Of a stretch of DNA of 64,000 nucleotides, positions 13,939 through 24,859 are shown in pieces. The stretch is from the NCBI RefSeq assembly GCF_907164915.1, contig NC_061862.1, positions 36,023,522-36,087,521 of the forward strand, in the 5' to 3' direction. A model generated the notes under the pieces. It had not been told where the DNA came from. It did no database searches and worked only from the letters and a program-made list of their open reading frames with translations. How positions within the stretch are numbered: the first letter of the stretch is position 1; each line of letters begins with the position of its first letter. The position numbers and the translations under genes were made by a program. This DNA comes from Impatiens glandulifera (lineage: Eukaryota; Streptophyta; Magnoliopsida; Ericales; Balsaminaceae).

Positions 13939-15160
13939 TGTTAGGATCGGGGACGCCCTTGGAGGACCGGGGTGTTTCCGGTTTTAGGAAGGATGGCCTC
14001 TTACAACACACACAACAATTTGGTAATAGTCCGGTTAGAGACTATAACCGTTCTCAGCACTTCGCAAACTGTCACAGACTCTTGAACTGGGTTTAAGGGC
14101 GGAAATGTCTGTTTCAGTCTGAAGCAACGTATGCGACTTAGATGATGTTTAGAAGGAGTCGGTTTTAGATGGAGGGTATGGACCGGTTTACGGAGTAAGA
14201 TTGATTTGGTTTGAGGTTAGATTAAGTGAATAAGCGGGAAATAAACGAAATGACACGAGACAAGATTTTTTATGGATGTTTGGAGCAAACCCTCCTACGT
14301 CACCCCTTCTTCTCAGGTTATGAGAAGGATCTCCACTAACATTCAAAGTTATAACAATAACACTGCCGGTCGAGCCCAACTCGCTACTCGCTGGTTACAC
14401 CAACTCACTCTTGATGTAATACAATAACACAACACAAACACACACAGAAAGCTTCCGGTTTATGACACACTGGTTTTAGATCTTTCGAAGGATTTTATCT
14501 CTCTAAGATTTTGTAACTTATCTCTATTGTTCACTTGTATTGAATTTGTCATTAATGAGGTCGTTTCATCTTCCTTTTATAGTAGATGAGATCCCAACGG
14601 TCACATTTCTCTCTCACTGTGGGATTGGTTGATCCATAGTCACGTCGGTGCAGGAGGGTTACTTGCACGTTTCACCTTCCTCAACACTTGGCAAGCATGA
14701 AGACACATCTGAGTGTAGGATGACGTAACCGGTTTTCAGATTCGAACACGTGTCGGGCATGCACCTCCGGTTGTCAACATCGGATCAGTAAATCATCATT
14801 TCTTTCCTCGCATGCTTCCGATCGGATCTTATCTTCTTTTATCTCTTCGAGACACGTCTATTTCGTCATGTTACGTCACTCTTGCAGATTATAGTTTCCG
14901 GTTTTGTCTTTTTCATAATATGATCCGGCTGGAATGTGGACTTTGTCTTTGCTAGCCGGTCTCTTGAGAAAATTGAAACCGGTTCCTCTGATCTTGACTT
15001 GATCACTTGGAACTGATTTTCTTTGAGGTATTTCAACAGCCGGTTATTAAGGCTCCAGCCAGTTCATACGGTTTTGATCTGTTCCTACACATAGAGGTTA
15101 ACAACTGTTTAGTTTTTCTAGCCGGTTCCAAAAATTAACTTTACTTAATTTTTCTTATCA
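13939..15160 (-). repeat. Outer element LTR (3' LTR in element sense), 1,222 bp
   Basis: Pairs with 40,386-41,607, same length, about 37 differences by hand count (about 3%). On the plus strand it begins TGTTAGGATC and ends TTATCA. A TATA-like box lies on the minus strand at 14,581-14,573 (reads TATAAAAGG), the likely LTR promoter. The sequence is notably rich in CCGG. Confidence 0.95.
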
Positions 15161-15345
15161 ATTTCTCCATTTTTGATTATTTAGAATAAATATTCAAAAC
15201 TTGTAATGTATGGCCGGTTTGAAAATTAACTTTCTTAATTTTTCTTATCAATTTCTCCCTTTTTGATTATTTAGAATAAATATTCAAAACTTGTAATGTA
15301 TGGCCGGTTTGAAAATTTTGTTTAGCAATTTCTCCCTTTTTGATC
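15136..15345 (-). repeat. Purine tract with duplicated LTR edge
   Basis: In element orientation three copies of an 'atcaaaaagggagaaattg'-type purine tract are met in turn (15,343-15,328, about 15,268-15,251, then 15,176-15,161). The last, mutated to 'aaaaatggagaaat', directly abuts the true LTR start TGATAAG. The middle copy is also followed by TGATAAG plus about 20 bp of LTR-like sequence. The two full copies are a 90-bp tandem duplication spanning the purine tract and LTR edge. The polypurine tract primes plus-strand DNA synthesis. The duplication probably arose by slippage or misplaced strand transfer. Confidence 0.85.
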
Positions 15346-15491
15346 ATTTTCTGTTTGAAGAAAATTTTCAAAAACATGTGTTTGAGTTTTTCAAAAGATG
15401 TGTAATGACTGATAAATTCAAATCCATGATAAAACAACTAAGTTCTGAGTTCAAATAAAACATGAATTGTTCTTAAGGAAAGAAGAGCAAA

Positions 15492-18431
15492 CTAAGGCTT
15501 GGATGGTCCCCCCTTTTGAAGTTCTTTCTCCAGTCGCCTTCTTTCTTCCTCTTCCCTTGCCTTCCACTCCCTGTCGCGTCTTTCAGCGTCAATCTGAAAT
15601 TCGGCCCACACACTTGAGATGCCGGGAGTTCTTTTGCCGAATCCAAAACCAGTACAAACTAGGTTTGGTTGACGAGACGGTTGAGCAGCAGTTGGTCTGG
15701 AGCTTGAAGTTGCGATTGAACTTTCAATTGTCCTCCTTTTGCGCCGGTTTAGTTCTTCGATGTCCTCTTTTTCTTCATCTTCTTCTTCTTCATCAAGAGG
15801 TTGAACGTTCAGCCCGACCGGTACTATCACTCTTTGGCTGCTTTGTTATGTCTGCTTCATTACCTCCGTAACCGCCTTCCTCTTGTTCTTGTTTCGTGTC
15901 TTCATAGCGTGTGACGGTGGAGCCGGTATGGGTTCTAGAATAGCTCCCTGTTCTTCCTCATTACACTTCTGGGCAAGTTCATGATCTTTGTCTTCAAGTT
16001 CCTTCATTGACCGTTCCCTTTCCCTTTCTTCGTCTTGTAGCCTCTTAGCAGTTTCGGCGTCAGAATCGATTTGCTCTTGAGTTTTGCTCACTTGGAGTTT
16101 GGACAACTCCCCAATTTGAATAGCCATGGCCTGCAACATATCTACCAAGGGAGCGGTTGCGGCTTGAATGGATTCTGCGATCAAGGATTTGACGGAGGTT
16201 TGCACAGCCGCATCTATCATGGATTTGATAGATGTTTGAACGGTGTTGGTCATTTCGGTTTGAACAGATCCCCGGATAATGTTTGACAAATTCGCTTCAG
16301 CTACTGCAATCCTTTCATCGGTTGCAGTGTTGTAGTTTCCAAGACACGACTCAAGAGTGTCGATTACCGCCTGCTTTATCTGATCAAGTTCCGTAGCCTT
16401 AACATGTTGAGGAGGATCTTGTTCCCGGTTTTCTGTTGTCCTGGATGTCTCCCTGGCAGCAAAGAAGGGCTTACTTTGATATAGATCGGCATTGGTTAGT
16501 TGATGTCGGCAGCCGTTTCTCCATTGTGCATCGAGATGGTCAAGATTTTTCAGGAGCTTTTCCCGCCCCGGATGAAACCGTTCAGTCATTCTCATTTCAA
16601 TCGAATTTAGCGTTGCTCCTTCCACTTCCTTTAATGCATCATCAACTGCTTGTAACCGAGCGTATTACCGCGGTTTTGCTGAAGGCGGGTTGGATAAGGT
16701 TGGTGTGTGCCAGCTTGAGGGTCATTTCTTCTAATTTTATGAGTTTCTCCCAGTGTTTGTTGCCGCTCATCCCCAGAATCATATCTGACAGCTTTGTCTC
16801 ACAACAAAGCTGTACCCATAGGAGATATGGTGATATCACATCACTGGCACTTTTGTTCATGTCCCTGATGAGCTCCTCAAACATTTCATCCTCTTGTTCT
16901 ACTGTGAAAGTGACCTTGGCCCCGGTTAAGATCTCCGGTTGGGAGCCGGTTTGTAGAACACCTTTTCCCGTTACCGTCGAATCTTCAATTAAAACCTCTT
17001 TTCCTTTGTTAACCTGAACTGACCCTTCAGGTATGAATGTTGAATCGGTTGGCCCATCTAGAGCCGATTGGTTTGTTGTGGCATTTGGAACGGACTTGTT
17101 CCCTGCTGAACCGGATTGTTCCTGTTCTTCAGTGTTACCCTCCTGATCCGGAGGGGTAATATTTGCGGTTTTGGCCGTTTCTTCGACCGGTTGAATTTCA
17201 CTTTGATCAGGTATCTCAACTTGATCAACTGACCTAAGACGACTTGACACATCGTCTTCGGTTTCCCTTGCAATGTTTTGGACTATGTCCCCAATAACTT
17301 CAGAGGTATTTAAGCCAACGTTGGCCACTACCTCGTCGATCTTTTTGCTTGGGGACTTAGAGTTTTCAGAGTGAATATTAACCTCTGCTGCCTCCTTAGA
17401 TGCTGACTCGGCTTCGTGGCTCCCCGAGGGTTCGGTTTGCCTTGGTGATTGAGAGTCAACATAAATGGGACGAACGGTATTGATGGGAATAGGCTGGAAG
17501 ACGTCTCCGGTTCTCTTTGGTGGATTATCCGAGGAAAGGGTTTTCTCGGAGTCCGCCGGTTTGCTGGAGCTCTTCTTTGTGGAAGACTTCTTCCTTCCCT
17601 TCTTCTTTTGTGAGGCTTCGGCTTGATCCGCTTTCCTCTTCGGTTTTTCTTGTTTTGAACATTCTTCAGCCGGAGCGGAAGAACTGGTCCCCTTGGAAGA
17701 CTTAGTTCTGGAGGACTTCGACTTAACCGTTCTCTCAGTCTTCTCAATCACCGACTCGGAGTTGAGAATGTTGTTGGGTGGGAGCGGTTCACCTTCACCA
17801 AGTTCTATCTTAAGGAACTTGAGAATTTTGACGATCTGCATCGCGAAGGCCTGACCCCGGCATCCTTCTGTATCACCATTTGGCAGAATTCTTCGAAAAT
17901 GACAGCTCCCCAATCTAGTTTGTCACCGCGGACAATGGCCATCCTCATCTTGAGCTTAAGTTTTGTCAGGTTATCGAAGTTACCTCCTCTTCCCTGAATC
18001 GAACGAGATATGATGTTCAGCAGCCACCTAAACTCCGGTTTCAGTTTGTTCTTCCGGCTTGAGTGAATCACCAGCTCCTGATCTTTAGCCGATATCACCA
18101 ACCGGACCGCATTAGACTCTACATAGGTTAGGTCGGTTTTGAGGTCCAAACCGGTGTTGGGCAAACCGAGGGCTTTAGAAAACAGCTCCTCCGTGATAAG
18201 AACTTCTTTGCCATTGACGGTGGCGCAGACCTTCCTTTTTGTTAACGTCGTCGTCGCCAGAAACTCCATAACCGTCGTCGGATACACGATGAACGGACCA
18301 GACAAGAACTCCTCCAACCCCGAATCTCTTAGAGATTGAAGAACAGCCTTGTTTTTATCTCCAGCGTGTTCATCAATGTCTGTGAAATCGACCTGCAACA
18401 TCCATTGGAAGGGTGCTTTGCCTAGAGCCAT
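15492..18431 (-). pseudogene. aORF3 of the outer element (accessory domain plus long charged coiled-coil tail)
   Basis: ATG at 18,431; about 980 codons to the stop at 15,492. The N-terminal 200 residues are the domain shared by all six accessory ORFs: VDF at 14-16, SGL at 37-39, LP at 90-91 and a later FDNLTKLK segment. Then follow a Ser/Lys-rich basic tract (repeated KSSS, KKKGRKKSS, nuclear-localisation-like), an acidic Gln/Glu-rich region, and a C-terminal Ala/Gln/Glu-rich stretch likely to coil, ending in EEEERRRLEKELQ. It is broken by two frameshifts (near 17,845 and near 16,665) and one TAA at about 15,846. A TATA box (18,552-18,545) and an E2F-like cluster lie upstream. The function is not known; the N-terminus resembles, from memory, the Pfam 'putative plant transposon protein' domain. 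It is not envelope-like: no signal peptide or membrane segment is visible. Confidence 0.8.
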
Positions 18432-18544
18432 GGTAGATTTGAGAAGAAAAGATGAAGAACGATGATGATCGGAAGTTAGAATGCCTTTGAAAATCTGAAA
18501 GTTTTAGAGAGAGAAAGCGTATGTGACGAATGGGCTGATTTGAA

Positions 18545-18552
18545 CTTATATA
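18545..18552 (-). promoter_or_regulatory. TATA box of outer aORF3
   Basis: Reads TATATAAG on the minus strand, 114 bp before the ATG at 18,431. The leader between them is CT-rich with a CTCTCTCT run near 18,510, as in plant core promoters. Its position matches the TATA boxes of the other five accessory ORFs. Confidence 0.7.
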
Positions 18553-18600
18553 GAGGGCGATTCCGAACTGTTGGAAAACGAACCGTCACTTGATAGTGTT

Positions 18601-18707
18601 TTGGGCGCCAATTTTCCCTCCAAAAGTTACTGCAGTAACTTTCGGCGGTAATTGCGGAAAAACCAATGGGCGGTAAGTTTTTGTGCGGTAAAACCGTGGG
18701 CGGAAAG
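18601..18707 (-). promoter_or_regulatory. E2F-like site cluster upstream of outer aORF3
   Basis: On the minus strand this block holds CTTTCCGCCC (18,707-18,698), CTTACCGCCC (18,677-18,668), a TTTTTCCGC (near 18,660) and the palindromic TTGGCGCCCAA (18,611-18,601). They sit 50-160 bp upstream of the TATA box. The pattern fits the known plant E2F/DP consensus TTTSSCGC and matches a similar cluster before inner aORF3. Binding is inferred, not shown. Confidence 0.5.
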
Positions 18708-18946
18708 TTTTTCAAACTTTTCATTTTGCTTGAGATTCCGGTTTTACTGGAAGTGTTGTTAACCGGAAGTTTCGTTTAACATTGATTCTTATGTTTATTG
18801 AACTTTAAAAGCCGGAAAGAGAGATATAAAGAGAAAAACCGGAGACCTTAAAATTAGAAATTTTATGAATGATTCTGAAGGATGACATTGAGCGGTTTTT
18901 GGTCGTACAACAAAATGACCACAAACCGGAAAGAGAGACAAATAAC

Positions 18947-19713
18947 TTAGTTTTGTTTGAACCAATCTCCTTCCACCATTTTGTCGTACCACTTGTTCAC
19001 GGTGTTGTCGGGTGTCCGTTCCTCAATCTTCGATATCCATCTATCTAGCATGGATGGAGTTATAGTGTTGGCCGGTCCGACAGGAACACCGGGTCCAAGG
19101 TTGCGACGCTGAGCCTTCAGAAATCGAGTGACTTGGGGAGAAAAATCGGTCCTTCCCCTTGAAGCGGTTATGAGCATCTTCAAGTTGTTGAAGAGATAGG
19201 TTGCCCAGTTGATTGAAGAGTTGCGGATGATGGCTATCATGATGTCGAAGGCCTCCCGATTGTAGTTCTGGTTTGGCATTCGGCCCATGATAGACCGCTG
19301 AACCAAGTCGTGCAAGACTTGGTAGTGAGGAGCCAATCTTTCTTTCTTCCCATGTTCTTTGACCGGTACGATGGAAGAAGAGAAGATCTGGAGGAAGTCT
19401 TCCTTAGCCGGAAGGAATGGCGTTGGAAAGTCAGAGAAGCCTTCGGTTGGAAGGTGAAAGAAGTTGGCAAATTGCTCTTCGATAATCCGAAGAAATTGTC
19501 CGTCAATGATGGTGCGAATGCTACCATCGTCTAGAATGTGCCCATTATTGAAAAACTCGCACACCTCCTCTACGAGGATAGTGTCTGAGCCTTTAAGGAA
19601 TCCCTGAAGCCCCAATTCTATGATCGGTTGGAAAATGCATTCATGATACCATACCGACTGTCTTTTATGTCTTCGAAGTCGACGATGAGAGTATTTCTTA
19701 GTTCAGCAGACAT
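18947..19713 (-). pseudogene. aORF2 of the outer element
   Basis: ATG at 19,713, stop at 18,947, about 255 residues. One frameshift near 19,655 separates the first 20 residues (with VDFEDIKDS) from the rest. The remaining frame carries the shared accessory domain: GLQGFL, VCEFFNN, LPTEGFSDF, YQVLHDLVQRSIMGR, INWATYLFNNLKML, and a tail with GPGVPVGPAN that is shared with inner aORF2 (GPGTPASLAN) and so marks them as orthologues. No catalytic motif, signal peptide or membrane segment is visible. It has its own TATA box at 19,821-19,814. Confidence 0.8.
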
Positions 19714-19813
19714 TATGAGGAAGAGTGAGAAAAGTTGAAGGGGTTTTCTGATCTTTCAAGCTTTAAAGAGAGGGGTGAAGAAGACGTGTTTTGAAGATGG
19801 AAGATTGAGTCCC

Positions 19814-19821
19814 CTTTTATA
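19814..19821 (-). promoter_or_regulatory. TATA box of outer aORF2
   Basis: Reads TATAAAAG on the minus strand (context GGCTATAAAAGG), 101 bp before the ATG at 19,713. It is followed by a pyrimidine-rich leader containing CTTCTTCACCCCTCTCTTT. Confidence 0.7.
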
Positions 19822-20139
19822 GCCTGGACGGTTGGATGCATTTAATGAGGATATATTTGAAAAATCTGACCGTTTGTGTCTGGTCATTAATGGCTTGTGA
19901 GTTTTCAAGAGAACAAAGGCATGTCTAGTCGAGTCAGATCAGGCATGCTTCTTGAAAATGAAGATTTCTGTTTCCAAGAGTGATTCGATTTGATTTGATA
20001 CAGCGCATTAAATGTTTGATCATTTATGATTTTTAGATTCTAGATTAAAGTGGAAGGAAATAAGCTTCATTAATTGTGGTACCAAACCGGTAGTACAACA
20101 AAATTACCGGTTTGGGAAAGAGAAAGAAAGATAGACAGG

Positions 20140-20877
20140 CTAAACATTTGATGATTCGGTCGCTTGATCCCTTTTTGCCTTGGCTGCTTCCCACCGGTCG
20201 ACCAGCTCTTGTACTCTCTCCTTAGTGAGCACGTGCTTTGGATGGAGGGTTACGAAGGGTCCGGAGTGAATGTCCAGACTGGCACAAAAACCGCTTAGTT
20301 GAGGAGCATAGCCGGTTTTGTTGGAGAGGAGCATCTTCTTCAGGTTGCTGAAGATGATCCAGGACCAATTAACCGGTGTCCAAACCGTAACAGCGATCAT
20401 CATCTCGAAAAGCCTTTGAGTGTAGTAATAGCTTTTCTCTCTGCCCAAGATGGACTTTCCCAGAATCTCACAAAGAAGCTGGTACTTGTGAGAGAGTTGG
20501 CTTTTAGCACCCCAGGGTCTAACCGGGATGTCAGAGTTTGAAAACCGACGACACATTTCTTCCATGGTCACCGGAGAGTAGGTTAAGTCGGTTACCCCTT
20601 CAGTGGGCAAACCGCGGTATTCAGCGAAATCCGTCTCGCTGAATAGAAATTTCTGACCGTAAACTTGTGCAACGATTATGTCTCGATGCACTTCCTTTAC
20701 GGTCTGGAAGAATTCTTCGACTACTAGGTAGTCGAGAATGAATCTGTTTTCGAGAAACCCTCTTAGCCCGCTTCTTTCAACGGCTAAGAACATTTCTCTA
20801 ACTTCATGATCTTCATATTGGTAGATTGAGTTGAAATCAGCCAATAGAATCTTCTTTGCTAGAGAGTTGGAGTTCAT
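20140..20877 (-). CDS. aORF1 of the outer element (intact accessory protein)
   Basis: An uninterrupted 245-residue frame, the only one of the six accessory ORFs without a stop or frameshift. Landmarks: ADF 13-15, SGLRGFL 36-42, EEFFQT 54-59, LPTEG 90-94, YQLLCEILGKSILGR 132-146, PVNWSWIIFSNLKKM 168-182, then GYAPQLS and a C-terminal VLTKE shared with inner aORF1. It is mixed alpha-helical in appearance, without signal peptide, membrane segment or cysteine/histidine cluster. It resembles, from memory, the plant 'putative plant transposon protein' domain; the biochemical role is unknown. It lies about 720 bp beyond the end of pol, with its own TATA box 78 bp before the ATG. Its intactness next to broken gag-pol may be chance in a young element. 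Confidence 0.85.
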   Translation of the reverse strand: MNSNSLAKKILLADFNSIYQYEDHEVREMFLAVERSGLRGFLENRFILDYLVVEEFFQTVKEVHRDIIVAQVYGQKFLFSETDFAEYRGLPTEGVTDLTYSPVTMEEMCRRFSNSDIPVRPWGAKSQLSHKYQLLCEILGKSILGREKSYYYTQRLFEMMIAVTVWTPVNWSWIIFSNLKKMLLSNKTGYAPQLSGFCASLDIHSGPFVTLHPKHVLTKERVQELVDRWEAAKAKRDQATESSNV

Positions 20878-20954
20878 GTTCTTGAGAGATTTTTGAGCTA
20901 AGATAGTTTTGTGAATAGTGATTTTTATGAAGACTTGTGAAGATTTAAGGGTTG

Positions 20955-20962
20955 TTTATATA
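20955..20962 (-). promoter_or_regulatory. TATA box of outer aORF1
   Basis: Reads TATATAAA on the minus strand (context GGCTATATAAAC), 78 bp before the ATG at 20,877. The leader is A/C/T-rich without ATG upstream of the start apart from none seen in the short segment. Confidence 0.7.
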
Positions 20963-21593
20963 GCCAGGGGTTCGGCTAGAGTAGTAAGTTCAGCATGCTT
21001 GATGATGTCATCAATTAGTTAATAGGCGTTAACTTGTTGAAGTGTATAATGTTTATTTCCAAAGCAAAAACTAATTATTACCAAGATATTCATGATGACA
21101 AAAATCTGTTGACAAGATGTGAGTCTCCCTCTCTTGATGATGGACACATGTCGTCATCTCGATTGCGGTGGACTGTTTTTATTTATTACAGGCTTCATTT
21201 TTTAAAATATGCATGAAAACTCAGTTGGTTATCCCAAGTTAACCGGAAAAGTTCATTTCATCAAAACCGGAGTGCATTTGTACTAAGCGGTTTTCCATGA
21301 CCGGTTTGTAGTTGAATATTTTGCTCCGTTTGTGAAGGAATGTTGAGTCACGTCAACATTTGTTCAACTTTGGGTTAAATATATCCATTTCAACCTCGTC
21401 ATTTCAACCGTATAGTAAGTATACACATGATTTGATGTTATGAAGTAATCGGGCATAACCGGAGACTTCCTCCTGGTTAGCATTCTTGAATTTTCAATGG
21501 CCTATTTGAATATGATTTGAGAAGCGAAAGCTTCTCCCTGAACACATATCCCGGTTTCTCATTGTTACGTATGTAAGCAATATGCATGCATAA
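20963..21593 (-). other. Spacer between pol and aORF1 of the outer element
   Basis: About 630 bp without a credible coding frame. It contains several CCGG-centred words typical of this element and presumably holds upstream promoter elements of aORF1. A short ORF on the plus strand within it has no recognisable content. Confidence 0.6.
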
Positions 21594-24500
21594 TCATGAT
21601 ATAAGTTGCTTAACATCAGTAATTCCCAAAATATTTCGAAAGTGAGAAAAATTAGCTTCATGTAGCGGTTTTGTGAAGATGTCCGCTACTTGTTGCTCGG
21701 TCGAGACGTATTCCAACCGGATGTGTTTCTCCTGAACGTGCTCCCGGATGAAATGGTGTCTTATATCAATGTGTTTTGTTCTTGAGTGCAGCACGGGATT
21801 GTATGTAATTGCTATTGCGCTGGTGTTGTCACAGAATATTGGAGATTCCTTGGCTTCTATACCGAAGTCCCTTAGTTGTTGTTGGATCCAGAGGAGTTGT
21901 GCACAGCAGCTTCCGGCTGCTATGTATTCTGCCTCTGCGGTTGATGTTGCAACTGAGGTCTGTTTCAAGCTGCTCCAGGTGACTAACCGGTCACCTAGGA
22001 ACTGGCAGGTTCCACTTGTACTCTTTCTATCAATCTTGCATCCTGCGTAATCGTCGTTTGAGTAGCTTATGAGATTGAAACTTGAATCTTTTGGATACCA
22101 AAGCCCCACTTCTTGAGTTCCCTTCAGATATTTTAGGATTCTTTTGGTCGCAGTATAATGTGATTGCTTTGGATTGGCTTGAAATCTTCCGCATACCCCA
22201 ACCGCAAACAAGATATCAGGTCGGCTGGCTGTTAGATAGAGCAATGATCTGATCATTCCTCGATATGCTGTGATGTCAACGGCTTGACCATCATCATCTT
22301 TGTCCAGTTTTACGGAAGGACTCATTGGCGTAGCCGCTTCAGCGCATGTGTCCATTCCAAATTTCTTCAACAGCTCTGCTGTATACTTTGGTTGGCTTAT
22401 GAAGGTTCCGGCTTCAATCTACTTAACCTAAAGTCCTAGGAAGAAACTCAGTTCTCCCGTCATACTCATTTGAAATTTATCAGTCATCATCTTTGAAAAC
22501 TTGTCACATAATTTTGGATCGGTTGATCCGAAAATAATATCATCGACATAAATTTGAACAAATAATATCTGTTCCTTTCTCTCAAATTTGAAAAGTGTTT
22601 TGTCTACTGATCCTATTGTGAATTTGTGATCAAATAAGAATTGTGTTAGTGTATCGTACCAAGCTCTTGGAGCCTGTTTCAAACCGTAAAGGGCTTTGTT
22701 TAGCCGGTAAACATGGTTTTCGTGTTCTGGATTTTTGAAACCTGGAGGTTGATTAACATATACCTCTTCATTTACTTTACCGTTTAGAAAAGCACTTTTA
22801 ACATCCATTTGAAACACTTTGAAATTTTTGAAGGCTGCATATGCTAAGAATATTCTAATGGCCTCAAGTCTAGCTACAGGGGCAAATGATTCTTCAAAAT
22901 CAACGCCTTCTTCCTGTTTATAGCCTTGAGCCACTAACCGGGCTTTATTCCTCGTAACTAAACCGTCTTCATTGAGTTTATTTCTGAATACCCATCGTGT
23001 TCCTATAACCGGTTTGTTTTTCGGTCTAGGGACTAAGTACCAGACTTTATTTCTCTCAAACTCGTTTAATTCCTCTTGCATTGCTAATATCCAATCGGGA
23101 TCTGACAATGCTTCATCCACCTTTTTCGGCTCAATTTGTGATATGAAAGCTGAGTTTTCATAGTGATCCAAATTTTGTTGCCTAGTTCGGACAGGTGAGG
23201 ATATGCTACCTATCACTAGTTCAAGAGGATGATTTTTGTTCCTTCTGAGGTTTATCCGAGACGTGTCTATCAAGCTTTCGGTTGGCTGATCAAGGTTAGA
23301 CTGATCGGTAGGTTGAACAGAGTCAGACCGACCGATTTCTTCAGTAGAAACTGAAGAGTCAAGTTTCTGCGGTAAAGCAGCTTGATCAGGCTGAGGTTCA
23401 GCATCAACCGCTTGGTCCTTGACAAATCGTCTAAAAACCGGAACCTCGTCTTCATCATCAGAATAGATATTGAAATTTTCCATTCTATTGTGAAGATCGA
23501 AGGGTAGTGCGGTGTTTCGTTCAACCGATTCATCGAAAACAACGTGAGCGGTTTTTCAACTGTTATAGTCCTAGTATTGTATATCCTGTAGGCTTTACTT
23601 ACAGCTGAATATCCCAATATTATTCCCTCATCGGATTTAGCATCAAAAGCGGTCAAGTAATTCTTGCCGTTATTGTGAACAAAACATTTGCTACCAAAAA
23701 TTCGAAGATGTCGTATGTTTGGAATTTGATCATAGTATATTTCAAAAGGAGTTTTGGAAAAACGTTTAGTTACTAAAGATCGGTTTTGTGTGTAGCATGC
23801 GGTATTGATAACTTCAGCCCAAAACTTTTGAGCAATACCTGAATCAGCTATCATTGACCGTGCGGCTTCCTTGAGAGTTCGGTTTCTTCTCTCAGCCAGG
23901 CCGTTTTGTTGAGGAGTTCTGGCACTAGACAACTCGTGTCTAATACCGGAGTCATCAAGAAAAGTTGTTAAATTGCTGTTTATAAACTCAGTTCCTCTAT
24001 CACTTCTGATTTTATTTACTCGAATAGATTTTTCATTTTGTATTCTCAAAATCAATTTAATCAAATTTGGAGTTGCTTGATTTTTAGAAGATAGAAAAGT
24101 TACCCAAGTAAATTTAGAATAATCATCAATAACTAACATAGTATAATGCATGCCTCCTAAACTAATTACTTTAACTGGACCAAACAAATCCATATGCAAA
24201 AGTTCTAAGCATCGTTCAGATTGATATTTTCCTTTACTCTTGAAAGATGATTTTATTTGTTTACTCATTTGACATGCAGCGCATACTTTATCTTTTGAAA
24301 ACTTAACATTTGGAAAACCGTGAACTAGTTCCTTGGAACATATGAAGTTAATTGTTTTGAAATTTAAATGGTTTAGCCGTTTATGCCAAAGCCAGTTTGG
24401 ATCATTTCCGGCTATCATGCATACAGGTTTTTCAAAATCAGTTTTCCAATTAACTTTGTAAATGTTTCTCATTCGGTTACCGGTTAGAAGAATATCATTA

Positions 24501-24859
24501 TCCTGATTCTTAACTAAACATGCATTCTTATGAAATTCAACTTTGTAACCCACATCGCACATTTGACTTATACTCAATAAATTAAAGCGCAGTTCTTCTA
24601 CCAGTAATACATTATTTATAGATAGGTTACCATGGACAATCTTACCCTTGCCCACGGTTTTACCTTTCGAGTTGTCGCCGAAAGTTATAATTGCTCCGGT
24701 TTCATACTTGATGTCGGTTAGTAGCTCATTGTTGCCGGTCATATGTCTTGAACACCCACTGTCCAGGTACCATTCTGAGTTCTTTAATCGGTTGCTTCTT
24801 CTAATCTGTAAAAGAAAGTTATTTACACCCTTTTGATACCCACGTTCAGTTGGGCCCAT
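21594..24859 (-). pseudogene. Outer element pol: protease, integrase, reverse transcriptase, RNase H
   Basis: Copia-type polyprotein from an ATG at 24,859 to 21,594. Seen in order: aspartic protease core DSGCSRHMTG; pre-integrase zinc-finger H...CxxC region (HKRLNHL...CAACQ); integrase core with DDYSKFTW, SDRGTEF and the Glu in TPQQNGLAERR (D,D-35-E); reverse transcriptase from [11 protein letters not shown] to the catalytic YVDDI; RNase H with STAEAEY, FCDNTSA and IFTKPL. It is broken by a frameshift near 23,548 and two TAG codons at 22,430-22,428 and 22,421-22,419, all in otherwise well-kept sequence. Pol lies in the +1 frame relative to gag and overlaps its end, as in the inner element. 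Confidence 0.95.

Noticed and set aside
15467..17747. Several open frames of 60-193 codons antisense to outer aORF3 (for example 16,436-17,017 plus)
   Set aside because: They are shadows of the Ser/Lys/Glu-rich coding strand; no start context or family match, and frames are not kept in the inner element.
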